Source: Myxococcales bacterium (GTDB lineage Bacteria > Desulfobacterota_B > Binatia > UBA1149 > SPBQ01). Taken from it: DNA of 5,522 bases. Shown piece after piece: positions 3,195 to 5,522 of this stretch. The notes beneath the pieces were generated by a model. That model saw only the letters and a list, made by a program, of their open reading frames with translations, was not told the origin of the DNA and made no database searches. Within the stretch, counting starts at the first letter, position 1, and each line of letters opens with the position of its first letter. The DNA is taken from positions 1-5,522 of the forward strand of contig SPBQ01000178.1 of the NCBI GenBank assembly GCA_004525875.1, written 5' to 3'. A program made the position numbers and the translations under genes.

Positions 3195-5522
3195 GTAACG
3201 CGTGACCGTTCGATAGATCCGCGGCATCTCCTCGGGCAATGCCTCGATGTCCTCGATCACCGCGTACCGTGACGGCGCACACATATCGCCGAGATAGTCG
3301 TGGCCGGCCGGGTCGACGGTGATGCAGAACGTGCGCACGCCCGCGGTCTCCAGCTCTCGCAGAGCCGTCATCGTGTCGCGGATACCGTAGACGTTCGACC
3401 TGCGATCCTCACCGTAGCCATGATCCTGCGGGAAACCGTCGCTCAGCAGGATGAGATGACGGGCGCGGGCGGTGACGGCCGCAAGCTTGGCGGCCGAGTG
3501 CCTGAGTGCCGCTCCCATGCGCGTCGATCGCTTCGGTTCGATGCCTCCGAGGCGCGCGCGCACCGTCGGGCCGAGCCGCTCGTTGAACGATTTTACGTGA
3601 TAATACTCGATGCCCTCGCGTCCGTGGCCGGAGAACCCGTACATGGCGTAAGCGTCGCCGATTTCTTCGAGGACGGTTGCCATCACGGCCAGCGTGTCCT
3701 TCGCGACGTCGATCACACGGCGGGAATCGGTGTGCGCCTCGGTTCCGGGCAGTGGTTCGTCGGTCGACGCGCTCATGTCGATGAGGAACAGCGTAGCGAC
3801 GTCGCGTTCCTCGCGACGTCGCGCGACGTACAAGCGGTCGGTCGGTGTTCGTCGGGTGCGGCGGTCGGCGTGCGCGTCGACGAGCGCGTTCATGTCGAAG
3901 TCGTCGCCGTCCTGCATGCCGCGGACCTTGCGAAACTGCTCGGGCCGCATGAGCATGAACTCCCGCTTGATGCGCGCGACGAGATCGCTGGAGGCCGCCA
4001 TCATCCGGTTGAAGTACCGCCCGCCGTCGCCGTCGATCTCCTGCTCGGCCACGCGACACCAGCGATGTCGGTAATCGCCAATGACGTGATCCCACTCGTC
4101 GTACCAGTGGTACTCGCCTCCGCGCAGCTCCGCGAGCCACGCCCGGATGCTCGGCGTGTCGCCCCTCGCGATCATCGCACGTACCCGTTCGGCGGTCTCG
4201 GCGGGAAGCTTGCCGAGCAGCTCCGTGATGTACATGCCGAGGCCGGCGTCGGCCTCGCCGTGCGACTCGGTGAGCTCGAGATCGATGCCTTGCTCGATCA
4301 GCCGACGCAGCTCCTCGGGTGAGATCGGCAGCCCGGCCGACCCGGAGGCGGGTGGTTCCTGCGACAGCTTCAGCGCGAGTGGGTCGCCCTCGGGAGCCTG
4401 CGGCCGCGGGGGCGCTGGAGCGTCGTGAGCCGAGGCGTCGCCGATTGCCGGCGTCGCGGCCTCCGATGAGCCTTCCAGATAGTCGAGCAGGTCGAGGATC
4501 GTGGCGCCGCCCATCTCGGCGACGGCGTCACCGTCCAGGTCCTGGGCCATCGCTGCGGCCAGGCTGAGCGAGCCGTACAAGCCGATGGTTGCGCGCACGC
4601 TGTCGTAGACGGTCGCCTCGAGATGTCGCAGGCGATCCAGGAGGGCCGTCAGCCTCAATCCGGTGGCGTGCAGCCGCGAGGGAAGCTCGGCGACGGGCAC
4701 CCGTCCGACGGACATCAGAAACAAGGCCTCGATGACCTCCTCCGCGGACCGATCGGCGGCGGCGGGCACCGAGCTCACCGCGTATGCGCGCCCGAGCCGG
4801 TCGAGATCGACCGCCAGGCCGGGGAACTCACGTTCGAGCCGCGCGTCGATACGGGCGCCGTCGAGAACTACGAACAGCCCGGCAGCGAGCAGCGGATTCG
4901 GGAACGCATCGATCAGAGCGATCACGTCGTTGCCTTCGGGAGGGCGGGCCAGTCCTGCCGGTTGAGGCTCGAGGAGATCGACGCGAAAATCGTAAGTCCC
5001 GTACTCCCAGCGGCCCGCGGCATGCGCGACGGCCAGCTTGTAAAAGGTCTGGTTTTCCTCAGTCGTGTCCCACAGGTCGATACTTTCGGATAGCCGGACG
5101 ATCCGATCCTCCGGGGCGGCGAGTGGCGGGCGAAGCCAGACGCCGCCGCCCGAGACGATGTGCAGGGTGCGGCGTGCCATCATGACGAGGTAGCGCTGCA
5201 GCACCGGCTCGCACTCGGTGAGCGACACCGCCGTGCTGTGCTCGACCAGGATCTTGTTCGCCGTGCGGCTGCGAAGTCGAAAATGTGCTACGCCGGCTTC
5301 GACGCTGCGACCGCCGATTTCGCAGCCACGCTCGATCCACAGCCGCACCCCTTTGCGGCCGCCGAGCTCGAACGCCCGGTCCATCGCACGCAGGTATGGC
5401 ACCACACCGGCGGGGAAGCGTGCGGCGACGTCGCGGACACCGGCGATCAGGAAGCCGAGCGAATCAGGGGGTAGAGCGCGGGCCTCGGCGGCGACGAATG
5501 CCAGGGCCTCCGCCAGGCCGTC
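3192..5522 (-). CDS. NorD/CbbO-type von Willebrand factor A domain protein, 5' end outside the window
   Basis: NorD and CbbO proteins pair with a MoxR-type AAA+ ATPase (NorQ or CbbQ) to activate metalloenzymes such as nitric oxide reductase or Rubisco. The frame is open to the window edge, giving 776 visible residues; the GTG at 5405 is only an internal candidate start. The N-terminal part has the family pattern of an all-helical region and then AHAAGRWEYGTYDF (visible residues 166-179). A Pro/Ala-rich linker lies at about 351-401. The sequence YDEWDHVIGDYRHRWCRV (474-491) is typical of NorD/CbbO. The C-terminal VWA domain (about 574-770) has a complete metal-ion-dependent adhesion site: DMSAS (582-586), Thr667 in RSTRMG and Asp695 in LLSDG. 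No signal peptide can be judged because the N-terminus is missing. No norQ, norB, cbbQ or Rubisco gene is visible, so the client enzyme is unknown and the symbol is left blank. It converges on nth with 18 bp between the stop codons. Confidence 0.88.
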   Translation of the reverse strand, partial: DGLAEALAFVAAEARALPPDSLGFLIAGVRDVAARFPAGVVPYLRAMDRAFELGGRKGVRLWIERGCEIGGRSVEAGVAHFRLRSRTANKILVEHSTAVSLTECEPVLQRYLVMMARRTLHIVSGGGVWLRPPLAAPEDRIVRLSESIDLWDTTEENQTFYKLAVAHAAGRWEYGTYDFRVDLLEPQPAGLARPPEGNDVIALIDAFPNPLLAAGLFVVLDGARIDARLEREFPGLAVDLDRLGRAYAVSSVPAAADRSAEEVIEALFLMSVGRVPVAELPSRLHATGLRLTALLDRLRHLEATVYDSVRATIGLYGSLSLAAAMAQDLDGDAVAEMGGATILDLLDYLEGSSEAATPAIGDASAHDAPAPPRPQAPEGDPLALKLSQEPPASGSAGLPISPEELRRLIEQGIDLELTESHGEADAGLGMYITELLGKLPAETAERVRAMIARGDTPSIRAWLAELRGGEYHWYDEWDHVIGDYRHRWCRVAEQEIDGDGGRYFNRMMAASSDLVARIKREFMLMRPEQFRKVRGMQDGDDFDMNALVDAHADRRTRRTPTDRLYVARRREERDVATLFLIDMSASTDEPLPGTEAHTDSRRVIDVAKDTLAVMATVLEEIGDAYAMYGFSGHGREGIEYYHVKSFNERLGPTVRARLGGIEPKRSTRMGAALRHSAAKLAAVTARARHLILLSDGFPQDHGYGEDRRSNVYGIRDTMTALRELETAGVRTFCITVDPAGHDYLGDMCAPSRYAVIEDIEALPEEMPRIYRTVTRY

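Noticed and set aside
3796..3823. Two copies of the palindrome-containing GCGACGTCGCG, 17 bp apart
   Set aside because: They lie inside VWA coding sequence (Arg/Asp/Val codons) and are easily explained by GC-rich codon use.
3300..4322. Plus-strand open frame of 340 codons opposite the VWA gene
   Set aside because: It is antisense to the intact VWA domain, is rich in Arg, Val and His, and has no domain signature.

Overview
This window is high-GC bacterial DNA (roughly two-thirds G+C by eye, strong G/C preference at third codon positions). It most likely comes from an uncultured bacterium. The gene set does not fix the phylum: the Gfo/Idh/MocA-type dehydrogenase, the Nudix protein with a GEV...TKRSYP-style strand and the endonuclease III with an LSLRTQD motif recall Chloroflexi, Rokubacteria/NC10 or Acidobacteria, but that is an impression and was not tested. 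No mobile element, CRISPR array, rRNA or tRNA is visible.

Layout. Positions 1 to about 200 are an A/G-only-like low-complexity stretch that runs gradually into good coding sequence and is probably a low-quality sequence end. A minus-strand block read from 2401 down to about 201 holds three tightly packed genes: a Gfo/Idh/MocA-family oxidoreductase, a DHH/DHHA1 phosphoesterase and the 5' part of a Nudix hydrolase. The first two are 7 bp apart, and the second and third share a GTGA overlap. Divergent from this block, a plus-strand endonuclease III gene (nth) runs from 2532 to 3173. It converges on a large minus-strand gene (3192 to beyond 5522) for a NorD/CbbO-type von Willebrand A protein, whose start lies outside the window.

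How it fits together. The three-gene block looks like one translationally coupled operon, perhaps for small-molecule or nucleotide-phosphate metabolism or clean-up; its substrate cannot be read from sequence. The nth gene is a complete base-excision-repair DNA glycosylase/lyase with an intact [4Fe-4S] motif. The NorD-like protein is expected to work with a MoxR-type AAA+ ATPase (NorQ/CbbQ), probably encoded just outside the window.

The most interesting non-coding structure is the 130-bp divergent intergenic region (2402-2531). Each direction has a sigma70-like promoter whose -10 box ends 6 nt before the preferred start codon, so both mRNAs are predicted to be leaderless. The oxidoreductase promoter lies inside a 54-bp dyad of concentric inverted repeats. 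A second symmetric element, at 3171-3194, is a hairpin whose outermost three base pairs are the two convergent stop codons. I do not see a clearly novel multi-gene system here.
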